From: Curvularia sp. ZM96
Lineage: Eukaryota; Ascomycota; Dothideomycetes; Pleosporales; Pleosporaceae
DNA length: 64,000 nt
Direction: 5' to 3'
Assembly: GCA_022457065.1 (NCBI GenBank)
Contig: JAJGBQ010000005.1
Coordinates: 1,364,001 to 1,428,000, forward strand
The position numbers and the translations under genes are program-made. The notes beneath the pieces are model-generated. The model was not told where the DNA came from, made no database searches, and saw nothing but the letters and a program-made list of their open reading frames with translations. Below, piece by piece: positions 46,096 to 57,500 of the stretch. Every line of letters begins with the position of its first letter. Position 1 is the first letter of the stretch.

Positions 46096-46912
46096 ATCGG
46101 ACAATTACAACCCACGCTTTTCAACAAGAAAAAAAAAAAGCCAACACACCCAATCGCAAAGAGAGAGTCGGAACAAGCAGTGTGACAAGCAAACGACGAG
46201 CCATGCTTAGCCTTATATCTTATTCCGCCAGCCTCTCTTTTCCGCTAGACCCGATCCTAATGTACATGCACGTCTACGCCAACGCCAGAAACATACTGGC
46301 GGGCATACCATGATGGTAACCGCTGCAGGAACACGCAGAAACGCGGGTTCGGAATCCCCGATATCGCGGGAAACATTCTCACCTGCGCTGGTTGAGCAAT
46401 GTGATTCGGTGGTGATAGTGTGTACAGGGCCGGCTTTTGGGCAGACTAATACGGATCCGGCAGGAGCATGCATGTGGCGGGGGATAGACATGTGGCGAGG
46501 CCGTCGGGAGTCGGCGAGAGGGACGGATTGGGTGGAGTAAGCAGATTGCAACGGCATAGGATATGGACGACAGCGTGCCTAGTGAATGCGGTTTCGTTGA
46601 TATTTTCCGAGACCAAAGTCGGGGACCTAGTGGGTGCATGGTTGGACAGAGTTAGCGATATGATGCGCTTTGACTCGTAGAAAGATACTGGTTTCTTTCC
46701 GCGAATATCTGAAATCAAAATGCTGGTAAATCGATAGATCTCTTCCTATACTAAACTCATAAGATCCATTGATTGAATAGTTAAACTGGGTATCTCCCAC
46801 ACAACGAATACTAAATTCCGCGCTCCTCTTGAGCGTCGACGCTTTTGCGGAATTACCCTTCATGCCGCGCCTTACAATGCCATTAAAATTCGGAACAAAC
46901 GCCAGGCTTTTG
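46096..46912. other. Intergenic, nothing recognised
   Basis: Upstream region of the SurE gene and 3' flank of the Clr2 gene. A TATATC at about 46,215 could be a core promoter. No gene supported. Confidence 0.5.
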
Positions 46913-48978
46913 CTAAAATGTGAAGTTGTTGTTGCCCCCATATTCCATGCCCGCCTCGTCACCTAGATGGTCCACGTGCATAAATTCATCAATGGAAAAC
47001 GGATCTCCCATGCCTGCATTCATAGGAATTTCCATCCCATCATGCGATTGCTGTGGCTGGCCCAACGGCTGAGTTGGTGGATCCATGCCTTCGATGATGC
47101 GTGTACCCTTTGGCACCGAAGCTCCAAAAGCACCAATACGATCGGGTTGCGATATAATGGACCCTCTGCCCTTGCCGGTTGCATCTCCACGAGCATTCAT
47201 CCAGATGCCATTACCCCCTTCTCCATTCTTGACCGCTTTGGTAAACGGCTCTTGGAAGATAAGACTAGTTTCGTACCATCGACCTTTGACATCATCAATG
47301 TCTAGCTTGTACGAGGGCTGTATAAGTTTCCACCAAGCAGCCGTACGGGTAACAGGCACGAGCAAGCGATTCCGCCACACCATGTCGTGTACCATGCGAG
47401 ACGGTATGTTGGCGTTTTGTTGTGGTGGCTTCGGGGGAAGATTTGGGTCCGGAGCGTCCATGGTTGCGTAGCTATAGACGTCGCCGACGACAAGCACCTT
47501 TATGTGTGGCTGGGTGGAGGAGGGACTAGTAAAAACCTGTTCGATGATGTCGGTGATAACCATTAAATCACTTCCAGAAGCGCCTATGCGTAGGCGAACA
47601 GGCTCACCCCTCCAAATCTTCTCGGCACCTAGGTATATGCCATTGTACTGGCGGAACTCGTTTCCTTTGTCATCCTTCGAGGTATGGAGGCGTTCGAAGA
47701 GTGTGTATGTGGTATCAATGGCTTTGGCTGCCAGAATAGATGCGTCAACGGAAGCGATACCTTCACCACCCTGCCCATTGATGAGTGCCCTCCAGTCAGT
47801 GTTACCATACTCAAACTGTGGATTTTGCTGTAGGAAGGGAAACGTGCAGCTAGGCGCGGACCAGGCAAGCCACGGCTTGATGTGCTCGTCTGTATGTATT
47901 ATCTCCTGCGGAAGGGACTCAAAGGGATGTGACAGTGGCTGGATCAGATACGACCTGTTCATAGGGTTCTCTGGCATAGCCCATCTTCGTACAACAAGTC
48001 CAAGACCCCAGGCCGATGTCTTTGGCCGGAAGAACCACACCACTTCCCCTGTTCGGCAAAGAAATTTGTTGTAAGTGAGGTCAACCTGCTGCTCGAGCGA
48101 CCGTAGTTGGGGGAGAGGCGTCGACTGTAAAGTGGGAGGAGGTCGAATCTGCGGTACACTAGGAGTAGATGTCGAAGCAGGAATAGGTGTAGCTGGCTTG
48201 ATGATGGGACTTGGAACTGGTGCAGTCATTGCGGGTTGACGAGCCGGTATCTGCACTACAGGGTTGCGGCCGACAACGACACTGTTGTTTTGTGCATTGT
48301 TGTTGTTATCGTTGTTTGGAGCAGTACCACTGGAACTGTTTTCTCGCTTGAGAGGCACTGGCTGCTCTTGTTTGGCTTCGGCCCTGGCCTGGGGCTTCTC
48401 AACGTCGCCCGCTGGAGAGCACATTTTACATGTGCAGTTGGCCATGTCGCTGTTCTCGTCGGTGCATAACCATAACAGATGCGGGAAAAATTCGACAGGG
48501 CTCCTGAAGCGCTTCTTGGGGCCCTTGGGGTAGCCATATAGATAGGCATCCTGCCGGTCGTGTCCGCCACCAGAGTGATTCTTCACCGTCTTCACTTGTC
48601 CATCCGCTTTGGTTTTGATGTGTTCGTATAGGACGTAGTTATCAGGTAGCTCCCAGAGAATACATTGTTGCCATTTGTCTGCCAAAAGTCAGCTTTGCAT
48701 CACCAAGCCCGCTAGGGCCGCTACTTACCCTCGTACTGCTTGCCGCCAATCTCGCGCAGAAGCATACCGCCAAGCTTCTTCCGCCAGTCCTGGTGTTTGG
48801 GATCATCCTTCTCGATCAGACGGTAAAAGTCGCGCTGGCCCTGGTCGTTGGGCGACATGTTCAGCTGCTCTTCGGTCGGCCCGTTCCGTATAGGTCGGCC
48901 TTTGATGTTGACAACATGCTGGCCGTCCGATTTGGATGCGAATATGGGCCAAAACTGTGTCATGGGCTGCTGCGCCAT
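46913..48978 (-). CDS. Clr2-like transcription-silencing protein
   Basis: Exons 48,978-48,729 and 48,678-46,913 flank a 50-nt intron (GTAAGT...GGCAG); 671 aa. The N-terminal part (MTQFWPIFASKSDG, then FYRLIEKDDPKHQDWRKKL and KWQQCILWELPDNYVLYEHI) and a later SPVEFFPHLLWLCTD match the Clr2 N-terminal silencing domain as I know it. After a Gln/Asn/Pro-rich linker, the C-terminal Clr2 region starts near LCRTGEVVWFFRPKTSAWGL and runs to about residue 600. In fission yeast Clr2 is part of SHREC, the complex of a histone deacetylase and an SNF2 ATPase that silences heterochromatin. The tail is acidic. The gene shares a 412-bp divergent promoter with the SNF2 gene. Confidence 0.85.
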
Positions 48979-49390
48979 GATGAGCGACGGTGGTGCGCCG
49001 ACTGCGCAGGACTTGGGAGAGCTTCTTTGCTAGGTGTGTGCAAACATGAGCAAGGGTTTCGCGACCACATGCGAAGGCGTTTCGGACTTACTCGGCGTTA
49101 TGGACAGGCGCGCTAGGACGCGTCCACCTCCGGCTGAAAGTCGCCGCCAGAAACAATGTTCGACCGCGAAAGTGCTCATTTGGATATGGGACGTCTTTCT
49201 CTTTTGGCAATGCCCTTCATTGGTAGATTCACTCTTCACCACTCACGGCCTGATGTGGGACTCTAGGCCTTTTCCTCTATAAGCCTTGTTATGTTAGGCT
49301 ACTTGAACAAACGATATTGACCCCTACACTTTTCTTACTCTAAACACTTGTTCACTCTGGCAACTTACGAGATCAACCGCTTTCGCCATT
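48979..49390. promoter_or_regulatory. Divergent promoter between Clr2-like and SNF2 genes
   Basis: Only 412 bp separate the two start codons, which point away from each other, so the genes share a promoter region and may be co-expressed. No specific operator is recognised. Confidence 0.55.
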
Positions 49391-52300
49391 ATGGCAAGAC
49401 AGCCTGTTATAACACTGGGGTCTCCTCAGCCGATCACTCCGCCGCCTAGACAGCGACGAGGTGGCCAACTACAGGATCTTTTGGCGCAATTTGGATCTCA
49501 GAGCTCAGTCGAGTCTGCGACCAAGAAACGGCGACTCCTTACGCAGCAGAAGAACGAACAAATGTCGCCAATCCCTGATCCCGACACCGGAAGCAAACGC
49601 AGCCTGCGGAGGCAAACGGTGGGACACCGCGCAGCATTGGATTCAAACAGAGAGGACGAGCCCCTCCACTCTTCCACAAAAGATACCCAACCTGTTTCCA
49701 AGACAGCAGGCCCGGGCCCAGAAGACAGCGAAGACGAACTCGCGCCATCCGCCCGTCCCCGCAAGACAAGCAACAGGATAGCAGCATACACAGAAGGGCT
49801 CAAGATGGAGAAGCGCAAAAGAGAAAGGGCAAACGCAGAGGGCCTGCGGCGGAGCACTCGTGAAAGGAAAAGCACAATTCTGGAGTCTGACACCGTGCCT
49901 ACTCCGTCGCCGAGACGGCAGAACGCAGCGCCCCCTTCCAAACTCAACACGACCCGTAACCGCCTTCGTGACGACATTGCCAAAGGGACCAGGGCGAGAG
50001 CAAACAATTTCCTTGTCGCTCATAAACACTTATTTCTCCCGCTGCTACCAAAGACCAATCAGGTCGCAAAGCTGGTTGCTGGAGGGAAGACGCAGCCGAT
50101 CATCGAATACGAAGAGCTCAAAGAGCAGCCCAAGGGAGTAACAGCCGTCATGAAGCCTTATCAGCTGTCTGGTCTATCATTTCTGGTGCACCTGTACAAT
50201 AATGGGTTCTCTGGCATACTCGGCGACGAAATGGGTCTCGGGAAGACACTGCAGACTCTTTCTCTATTTCAGTACCTCGATGAACTTGATCAGAAAAACG
50301 GTGTCGTATCTGAAGAGCCTCGTCCATACCTTGTCATCTGCCCACTGAGCGTCCTCAACTCTTGGGTCACCGAGGCCGAGAAGTGGGTGCCAGAGCTTGG
50401 CGTAATGCGTTTCCATGGCGCCGTGAGCGAGCGAACTCGTCTTAAGCAAGTCGCGGCTGGTTTAGAGGACATGAAAGGCAATGAAACTTCGCGTGCGCGA
50501 GATCGAAAGGCGTTGCGCAAAGCCGGTCAGAAAGTCTCCACGATGCCTGCTCGCGCCCCGTCAGACTCTTTCAAGATCATTGTCACGACCTATGAAACCT
50601 TCCAAGCCGAGCAATCCTGGTTCAAACATTCCTTTGCCTGGCGCTATGTCGTTCTAGATGAAGGACACAAGATCAAAAACAGTGTTGCACAGATATCTAC
50701 CGCGTTAAAGAGTGTAGGTGCAGAGTACCGACTCATTTTGACTGGTACACCTCTCCAAAACAACATGTTAGAGATGTGGTCACTTTTAACCTGGCTGTAT
50801 CCTAACGTCTTCGATGCAAGGACTGAAACACTCTTCCGGGAGTCATTCGATCTTAGCAAAGGCAAGGCAAACAAGCAGACCATGACAGATGCGCGACGCT
50901 TGTTGGAACTCATCATGCTTCGCAGAATGAAAGACTCGCCATCGGTCAATCTTGGTCTACCGCCTAAGGAAGAGGTGCTCCTCTACGTGCCCCTCACGCC
51001 AATGCAGAGATTTTGGTATACACGTCTTCTGACTCATATCGATGATGGAATGCTGAACGAAGTCTTCGCTGATGGAAAGGAGAAAGAGAAGGCGGCTATT
51101 AAACATGATATGCAAGAGAACCAGTTGTTGCATAAGCTCGAAGAGATGGACAAAGCGATCAGTGTCGGCAACGTTGGCGATGAGTGGGAGGAAACTGCAA
51201 AGATTCTGCAAGAAGCTGTAGCGAAGGAAGAGATTGACACAAGCGCGTCAAAAGGAGCTTGGAAAAAGCTTATGAATCTTGTCATGCAGTTGCGGAAGTG
51301 CTGCTCACACCCATACCTGCTTCCAGGAGTAGGCCCAGACCCGTACTATCTTGGCGACCATATCATCCGTGCCTCCGGCAAGTTTATATTACTGGAAAAG
51401 CTGCTCAAGCATACGATCATTGAACAAGGCAAGAAAGTGCTCATTTTCTCGAGCTTTACCCTTACGCTCGACTATTGTGAGGATCTCTTGTCCCTTGTCA
51501 GCAACCATGGGGAGCGATTTAAGTATCTTCGTCTTGATGGAAGTACGGCTAGAGCTCGACGAAACTTGGATATCCGCCTTTTCAACCAGACGGACTCAGA
51601 CTACAAGGTCATGCTTCTTTCCACCCGTGCGGGTGGTTTGGGTATCAACCTCACCAGCGCTCAGGACGTCATATTCTTGGATGAAGATTGGAACCCACAG
51701 ATCACTCTGCAAGCTGAAGCTCGAGCTCATCGTATCGGCCAAACGAAGAAGGTGACTATCTACAAGCTCTGTACTCAGGGAACTGTCGAGGAGCAGATGA
51801 TGGGTCGCATTCGGAAGAAGCTTTATTTGTCTGCAAAAATCACTGAATCTATGCAGAATATGCATGGCAAGCAAGCAGCTGGAAACAAAAAAGCCTCTCT
51901 TGACGAAGACATGCCACAGATGGACACATCACAGCTGATGACACTTGTGCGACGAGGTGCACGGACGCTCTCTCATCCTGAGATCGATGTCAAAGAAATG
52001 GTTTCTTGGGATCTTGACACAATGATAGAGAAATGCCGTGACCAGTCCGCTGACTTGACTGATGTCGCGGAAAATCCTGAGGCAGACGAGGATAAATGGC
52101 TTTCGACCATGGAACGCGTTGAATGCGCTGTGTTCGAAGGCAAGCGTCTGCAGCGCAATCTTGACGATTCACACGCGAGCACTTCCTCTCGTAACATCCT
52201 ACCAGAAACGGTCACCCGAGAAGACCGCCGCAAGAACAAGAACACTACGGTCATGGTGAACGGCTATGCTATTAGTAAAGAGTCTATGAGTTGTGGTGAC

Positions 52301-53068
52301 TGGGAGGCGGTGCCGACTTTTGCTGGCAAAGACCCGCGTCTCGCTGAACCGGTCCGAGAGAAGCGACGTGAGTTCAACCACGAAGATCATTGTCTTGAAT
52401 GCTTTGAAGGTGCTGGTGATGGGAAGATGGTTGAGTGTAAAAGTTGCCCCCGCGCCTATCACTTCGATTGTCTCCATCCCCACTATCAGGCCAAGGCCAA
52501 GAATGCCTTCGGCAGCTTCTATTGCTCCCAACATAACTGCTCAGATTGCGCAAAGTCAACGACCGACGCTGGAGGCCTCATTTTCCGCTGCCGCTGGTGC
52601 CCTCAGGGCTTTTGTGAGGACTGTCTTGACTGGGACAAGACTGAGCTTATCGGCGAGAATCTACCTGAGTTCGAAGTCTTAGATGAAGAGGCCATGCCTA
52701 ATGGCTTCTACATCAAGTGCCCGTCTTGCGTCGAATCGGCAGAAGAGGACAAAGGCCATAAGGCTTGGATCGAGGAAATGGAGAAGACATACAATGACCA
52801 GCGTGTCGCTTGGCTGCAGGAACGTGAAAAGACGCAACACGAGTTGAATGAGCGTCATGCAAGCGTCAAGCTTGAAGATGAAGAAGAAGCCGGTTCGCCA
52901 CCAGCGCTTACAGACACCTCCCTCTCGGCTCGCTCACTTGGCGGTTCCGGTGTTGCTACGCCGAAGGACCCTGAGCAATCAACGGCAAGGAACAGCACCA
53001 AGTCCAACAAGAGGAGCTTTGAGTTTGGCGAGATCAGTGAGGCCAAGAAGGCCAAAACTGTCGAATAG
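49391..53068 (+). CDS. SNF2-family chromatin-remodelling ATPase with C-terminal PHD-type zinc finger
   Basis: A single uninterrupted 1,225-codon frame. The N-terminus is Ser/Pro/Arg-rich and disordered. The ATPase begins near residue 255 (MKPYQLSGLSFLVHLY), with Walker A in GDEMGLGKT at about 280, DEGH near 423 and LTGTPLQNN. The helicase C half ends with QAEARAHRIGQTKKV near 775. This layout fits the ISWI/SMARCA5-like side of the SNF2 family. No SANT/SLIDE pair is seen. Instead residues about 995-1,085 form a Cys/His-rich tandem finger (HCLECFEGAGDGKMVECKSC, then YHFDCLH and CRWCPQGFCEDCLDW), a PHD/NSD-type histone reader. A charged coiled segment and Lys-rich tail follow. The head-to-head partner is Clr2-like, suggesting a silencing role; that is inference. 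Confidence 0.9.
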   Translation: MARQPVITLGSPQPITPPPRQRRGGQLQDLLAQFGSQSSVESATKKRRLLTQQKNEQMSPIPDPDTGSKRSLRRQTVGHRAALDSNREDEPLHSSTKDTQPVSKTAGPGPEDSEDELAPSARPRKTSNRIAAYTEGLKMEKRKRERANAEGLRRSTRERKSTILESDTVPTPSPRRQNAAPPSKLNTTRNRLRDDIAKGTRARANNFLVAHKHLFLPLLPKTNQVAKLVAGGKTQPIIEYEELKEQPKGVTAVMKPYQLSGLSFLVHLYNNGFSGILGDEMGLGKTLQTLSLFQYLDELDQKNGVVSEEPRPYLVICPLSVLNSWVTEAEKWVPELGVMRFHGAVSERTRLKQVAAGLEDMKGNETSRARDRKALRKAGQKVSTMPARAPSDSFKIIVTTYETFQAEQSWFKHSFAWRYVVLDEGHKIKNSVAQISTALKSVGAEYRLILTGTPLQNNMLEMWSLLTWLYPNVFDARTETLFRESFDLSKGKANKQTMTDARRLLELIMLRRMKDSPSVNLGLPPKEEVLLYVPLTPMQRFWYTRLLTHIDDGMLNEVFADGKEKEKAAIKHDMQENQLLHKLEEMDKAISVGNVGDEWEETAKILQEAVAKEEIDTSASKGAWKKLMNLVMQLRKCCSHPYLLPGVGPDPYYLGDHIIRASGKFILLEKLLKHTIIEQGKKVLIFSSFTLTLDYCEDLLSLVSNHGERFKYLRLDGSTARARRNLDIRLFNQTDSDYKVMLLSTRAGGLGINLTSAQDVIFLDEDWNPQITLQAEARAHRIGQTKKVTIYKLCTQGTVEEQMMGRIRKKLYLSAKITESMQNMHGKQAAGNKKASLDEDMPQMDTSQLMTLVRRGARTLSHPEIDVKEMVSWDLDTMIEKCRDQSADLTDVAENPEADEDKWLSTMERVECAVFEGKRLQRNLDDSHASTSSRNILPETVTREDRRKNKNTTVMVNGYAISKESMSCGDWEAVPTFAGKDPRLAEPVREKRREFNHEDHCLECFEGAGDGKMVECKSCPRAYHFDCLHPHYQAKAKNAFGSFYCSQHNCSDCAKSTTDAGGLIFRCRWCPQGFCEDCLDWDKTELIGENLPEFEVLDEEAMPNGFYIKCPSCVESAEEDKGHKAWIEEMEKTYNDQRVAWLQEREKTQHELNERHASVKLEDEEEAGSPPALTDTSLSARSLGGSGVATPKDPEQSTARNSTKSNKRSFEFGEISEAKKAKTVE

Positions 53069-53619
53069 AGCTGGTCCGTCAGCAATGCATCACTGACGAC
53101 GGAGACACAATGCGTTGCAAACACGGCTGGTTTTGTAGTCGATTTGCAAGATTTCAAATGCCATCTCAAGGTGGCAGGCGGCTGTACCGCATTTGACCGA
53201 TATACCCATGTACCTTCGATTACTTCTTTGTTTATTTTGCTACGACTCTTCAACATTATGAGTCGTTTGCTTATTACAGTGGATAGTACGAGTTTAGGAT
53301 GAGCGACTGCCCTCAACTCTAGGAGAGCCATTTAGGGCTAGTGATATGTACGATAGATAAGAAGTTAAGATATACTCTGACTGTCTGCGTCTCACGCGTG
53401 ATGCATTACCATGACCCTCATTCTTTTTACAAGTGCATCATTTAAGCATAATAATTGCTAGTCATCTTTTGCTCACATCACTATCACTGCTAAGTGCTCT
53501 ATCGCACAAGTATCTTATTGCCGATACCTACTTTCACTTTTGCTCTTCGGAATCATCCTTCGCACCTGAACACCGTCAGGTTTCGACAACGTATTATAGT
53601 CATAAATGGAGGAATCCCA
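53069..53619. other. Intergenic between convergent genes
   Basis: 3' flanks of the SNF2 gene (plus) and the thioredoxin gene (minus). No gene supported. Confidence 0.5.
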
Positions 53620-54197
53620 CTAACCAAACATGCTGCCCCCACCCCCACCCTTTCTCCCTCCTCTCTGTGCTTCCTTGACCAGCCACTCCCTCAAGAAATC
53701 CTTATTCCGCATCTCCTCTGGCCGCGTCAATCGCGTATCAAACTGTGCTTCCTGTCTGCTAAAAGCAAGTAATGTCGGCATACTGCTTATCTACCCAAAG
53801 ATCAGCCCCCGTTGCCAAAAACAAAAGTACTCAAGGAACCTACCCTATACCGTATTGGCAGATCCTCAAGCAACGTCGAATCCATTAATACCTCCACAAA
53901 CCCTAATCCACCTTCTTGCTCTCCCACTTTCTCTTCTTCGATCAATTTTCGAATCAAAGGCTTGATCGTCTGGCAGGTTTGGCACCATGATGCGGTCCAG
54001 AAGGTTATGAGGGTGCGGTTATTAGCTGCATTGAGGAGTGTTAGGGTGTGTAGGTCGTTGGGTTGGCGGACGGGGTCAAAGATGCGGTTTTGGTGGGAAC
54101 GGGCGGAGGAGGGGAAGAGGGAGAATGCGCGGTAGGTGGAAGTTATGGGTAGTGGTTTGTTGAGGGCGCGGAAGAGAGATATTGTAGGGCGTAACAT
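53620..54197 (-). CDS. Mitochondrial-type thioredoxin-like protein
   Basis: Exons 54,197-53,844 and 53,790-53,620 flank a 53-nt phase-0 intron (GTAGGT...GGTAG); 174 aa. The first about 45 residues are rich in Arg, Ser and hydrophobics with no acid (MLRPTISLFRALNKPLPITS), a likely mitochondrial presequence. The thioredoxin fold shows TASWCQTCQTIKPL with the redox pair in WC-x-x-C. The splice provides the cis-proline motif SSMPTLLAF. The active site WCQTC departs from the common WCGPC, so redox potential and partners may differ. The C-terminal tail is Gly-rich with a poly-Gly run (GGRKGGGGGSMFG). Fungal relatives are annotated as thioredoxin-like; substrates are unknown. Confidence 0.85.
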
Positions 54198-54593
54198 TGT
54201 GAAATTAGTATTTCGGAAGAGCGGTGCTGCTGTGGATTTGGAGAATTGGATGTGTTGGGGATCGACGCGTGAAGCTGGAGAGCGACGTCATCGCGTGCCA
54301 AGCTTGGGGAATCGCGTCTTCTTGTGCTGTTGGTACCTGCATTCTTCCTCGTCTTACTTGCCTCTGTCATGTGACACTTGCGCGATAAAGAACTAGGAAT
54401 GGATAAAAGGAATCGTAATGATCTAGGTCAAATGTGTAATGCATCATAAGTGAAGGAGTCGAGTCATGTGGTAAATAATTCTATTACCTAGCTCTAAAAA
54501 ATTGACGAAAACATTCGCTACATGCGTTGCTTGTGTAGCATACGATAATCGAATAAAACAAAGAAAGAACTAGCAACAGCAGTGCAAGACAAA
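54198..54593. other. Intergenic, nothing recognised
   Basis: Upstream of the thioredoxin-like gene and 3' flank of the large Ulp1-like gene. No gene supported. Confidence 0.5.
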
Positions 54594-57500
54594 TCAATGA
54601 ACCTCCAGGAAAGACAAATTGTCAAACATGCGCCGCTTCTTCCAAGCAGAGCTGCAATTCACCGCAATTTTCTTGACATCTTCACGGGTAATTTCGTAGC
54701 GATCCAAGAAGTCCAGGCCATCGTCTGAGTCTTCACGCGACTTTCGCTTAGTACCTCTGGGACCGAGGAAGTCCAGATCTGCGTCGTCAATCCTTCGTTC
54801 CAGACCAGACTTGCCATCCGCGCCGCTTTGCTCTTCGTCACTATCATCTTCTAGGTCTCCGTCAAAGATAAAATTGTTCGAATAGTCGTATGGATAGACG
54901 TATTGATCAAATGTACCCAGAATGTCGTCAATCACTTGGTACTGTTCAACTATTCTGGTTCTGAGTGCATTCTCATCGGTTTGCCTGAAGGTGCGGCTAA
55001 AACGGCGATTCTCTGGTACCTCGCTGAACTCGGTCGCCGTTGTGAGGCCGTAGGAGAAGAGCCAAATTACCAGTGTTTTCCAGTCGAGGATACCGGCTAT
55101 AGCTGCTTGGTAAAGAATATAGGTCTCTTCATAAATGATGTCCCTGAATTTCGCCTTTTCGTTAAATTGAAGGCCCAAAGCGATCATCCAAGCGTTGATC
55201 AACACATGGTGTCCACATGACCAGTTATTGATCTGCTGCGGAACCTCGTCTCTGAGGTAGACCTCAGGGTCTGTTGGGAGCTGAACAGGATGGTTGCGAT
55301 GCGTTGACCATCCGAGGCGACGAGCTGCATCTTCAATGCGTTCCCCAAAGAACGCCATTACTTCCTCGAAGATCTTGAATTGACTGTCAAGGATCTGAAT
55401 TTCAACAACAGAATCGCCTGAGTTCAACTCATCGCTGCGCATCTCCTGCACCAGTACAAGGAATGAGTGACCATCTTTGCTTCGAGGAGGTTTCCATGCT
55501 ATGTTATGCTCAGCGGCCCATCGTTCCAATTGTGGCAAGAATGATGCTTGGTGCACAACTAGGGGAAGTAGCCAAGCCCGCCGCGGGCGCGAAAGCACCT
55601 TGTCTTCATCTCCAATCTCATGATTTAGCGCCAACTGGAGTTGTGTGCTAGTTGTCAAAGAGAAACCTCCAGCAAAAGGAGCTTTGGGGTGCGCCCTAGC
55701 ATGCAAATCCGATTGCAAAGCATCGATAGCCTCCAAGACGGACGCCATAGCGAGATTGATTTCAGAGTCCTCTAGCGAGCGGTTCTTCTTATTTGGTTGC
55801 GCAACACCACCATTTCCAAGGATCTTCTGAACCTTGTCGTTTTTCATGATTTCCATGTAGAGTTCCATGGTATCGTTGGCCCAATTACTAGAAGGTTCTA
55901 GAATCGTTGAGCCCATTACTTCGTATTGGCGATTGATCTCCTGTAGGATTGCTTCTACTAGGACTTCACGATTTTCAGGAGACGGGGTGGTTGATTTCAG
56001 CTTCTTCATGCAGTTTTCCAACCGGATTCTCGGCACATTAGAACTCTTCATCCTCATTTGATTGTCGTCCTCGTTTGTGTCGAGCATACCGAAGCGTCGG
56101 AGTCGTTCGGTCCTTTCATTAAATTCCTTATCCCGCTTCCATTCGTCGGAAGTGAACCTTGAATTGTGGGTTTGTCCAATTATGATCGGAACGCGGTTGC
56201 AGTCTCTTATCGACTTCAATTTTTCGTCATTATACTCGAGACTCGTCCAGTAGGCTTCCTCTCTTTCGCGTTCCTCACCCAGTGTCTCTTCGAATTGTCC
56301 CGCTATCCCTGTTCTATGCGTGCTAGCGAAGCGCCTGTTCTCGGGTACGATACCGTCTCGAACGAATCCATGGCATCGTAACAAAGCAAAAATGAGTCTC
56401 CAATCGACGCGTCCAATACGTGCAAGATGAATGACGTTCATCACCTGCTGGAAAACTTCATCAGTCCATACAAGTTGGAGATCCGGATTGAGTTCTAAAC
56501 CAAGCGCTAGGCCCCACGCATTCAGTATAGTGAAATATCCACATTCATTGTAGGACGGCTGCCGAGCTGCGCGAATCCAGGTTGCAGTGGCTGGCTTGAC
56601 ACGTTCGAAGTCGTTCCTACCTGGGAAAAAGTTTCGCCACCAAGATGTATGGACCAAAAGCCGCCAGGCATTGGAAAATACTTTTTCACGGTGCTTTTGG
56701 GTGTAACTATAGGGCAGAGAATCGAGGATCGAAATTGTGGGGCGGCCCTTGTCGTCGAACTGTGCAACCAGAAGAACGATGTGACTTTTGTAAAGCATTG
56801 GAGCAATGAACGGCCGACCGGGACGAAGAGCAAGGGCCGCAAGCCCTTCATCCAAAGTATCGCCGGTTCGTATGACCGCCGTCATTATATGTGACGGAAT
56901 GACGCTGAAGCCCTCTTCCATACCCTGCATATTGTTGATAGCCATCAAGACAGCGTTGACGGAAAGTACAGCTTCTTCGTCGTGTAACCATTGGCCTTTT
57001 TTCCGACTCACGGCTCCAACCCGCAATGCCTTCAATTCTTTTTGTATGTCTTTTTCCGCTAATAGCGTACTTAGAGTGTCTCGCAGGTGTTTGCATGGTT
57101 CAAACTTCTCAACTGGTTGGGCGTGATCCGGTTGTACCTCACTAAAAGACACCATGCTCTCTGTATATTCACTAGGCTGCACTTCGGAAAACCCCGCGAT
57201 GCCATCTTCTGGATAAGACTCATCCCAGTCAATGTTCTCACCGAACTCGCGGATCGAGTCTGACTGGAAGTAGTCGTATACGTTGACATTAGTATTCGTT
57301 GCAGCCTTATGCTTTTTCGACCGCATCTCTGACACGTATACTTTGTGCTCACGCGATGGCATAGTTCTGGCAAATCTTCGTCCAGGCGCTGGTGCTTCCA
57401 CCGATGCCACATAGCCATGGCACCGTAGCAAAGCCCAAATGACCGACCAATTCACCTCGTCTTGCAGCACAGTTTGAATAACCAAGTACGCGTCTTGTAT

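Noticed and set aside
46913..48685. Clr2 gene starting at an internal frame opening with MADKWQQ
   Set aside because: The first residues come from the intron; splicing at 48,728/48,679 joins the conserved N-terminal domain in frame.
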